Part shown: one piece after another, positions 5,571 through 5,738 of the stretch | Numbering within the stretch: position 1 is the stretch's first letter | How the letters are laid out: the number at the start of each line of letters is the position of its first letter | Assembly (NCBI GenBank): GCA_937974845.1 | Contig: CALJVC010000025.1 | Span: 1-5,738, forward strand | Direction: 5' to 3' | DNA: 5,738 bases | DNA from: an uncultured Pseudogracilibacillus sp. | GTDB lineage: Bacteria > Bacillota > Bacilli > Bacillales > Amphibacillaceae | Position numbers and translations under genes: made by a program | Notes under the pieces: model-generated | Seen by the model: the letters and a program-made list of their open reading frames with translations, nothing else | The model's database searches: none | What the model was told of the DNA's origin: nothing

Positions 5571-5738
5571 TTATCGATCCAACCATTCCCATAGAGGTTC
5601 TTTACGGAGTTTTCTTCGTACTTCTTTTCCCCAGCTTTTTACTGCATCTGCTGAGACTTGTTCGATTTCCATAATTTCTTTAATAGTTAAGTCGGCGATG
5701 ATAAAGTATTTTACCCAGAGCCATTGCTTATGGGTGAG
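5571..5738 (-). CDS. C-terminal part of an unidentified protein with a helix-turn-helix-like segment
   Basis: Only the last 55 codons lie in the window, ending in TAA; the start is beyond the right edge. The frame is open to the edge with no stop, and its composition (Trp-, Lys- and Glu-rich) is protein-like. Residues 18-36 of the fragment read TIKEIMEIEQVSADAVKSW, which follows the spacing of a helix-turn-helix (first helix KEIMEIE, turn VSADA, second helix AVKSWGKEVRRKL). The end is LWEWLDR. It could be the C terminus of a transcription regulator or of a phage-like small DNA-binding protein; I cannot choose between these. The hairpin at 5532-5562 follows, and fetA lies further downstream on the same strand. 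Confidence 0.6.
   Translation of the reverse strand, partial: LTHKQWLWVKYFIIADLTIKEIMEIEQVSADAVKSWGKEVRRKLRKEPLWEWLDR

Overview
This window looks like chromosome from a low-GC Gram-positive bacterium (Bacillota, probably class Bacilli). The evidence is A+T-rich intergenic DNA, near-perfect AGGAGG-type ribosome binding sites, and compact gene sets typical of that group: a short CstA, a DegV protein and a YbbL/YbbM-type ABC pair. I cannot name the genus from sequence alone. I see no insertion sequence, phage gene, CRISPR array, tRNA or rRNA.

Left part (1-2478, minus strand): a three-gene unit is transcribed right to left. It runs from a 95-residue Cys-Cys protein resembling the CC/Se-motif (seleno)protein family, through a 179-residue soluble protein I do not recognise (GTG start), to a CstA-type membrane transporter. 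The last two genes overlap by 10 bases, so they are probably co-transcribed and coupled in translation. Two minus-strand promoter candidates lie upstream, one close to the first gene and one about 280 bases away.

Middle (2479-3827): an A+T-rich divergent promoter region of about 460 bases separates this unit from a plus-strand degV-family gene (predicted fatty-acid-binding protein). The degV terminator hairpin contains the gene's own stop codon in its loop.

Right part (3871-5461, minus strand): a two-gene operon encodes an ABC ATPase and its UPF0014 membrane permease. This matches FetA/FetB (YbbL/YbbM), the iron-export system known from E. coli. The genes overlap by an ATGA, are preceded by an extended -10 promoter and end in a clear intrinsic terminator that faces the degV terminator. 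At the right edge is the C-terminal 55 codons of another minus-strand gene with a helix-turn-helix-like segment, followed by a 12-bp imperfect hairpin.

Most of the window is ordinary. The part most worth attention is the CC/Se-like protein, unknown protein and CstA unit, because the two small proteins have no established role and appear physically tied to a carbon-starvation transporter.
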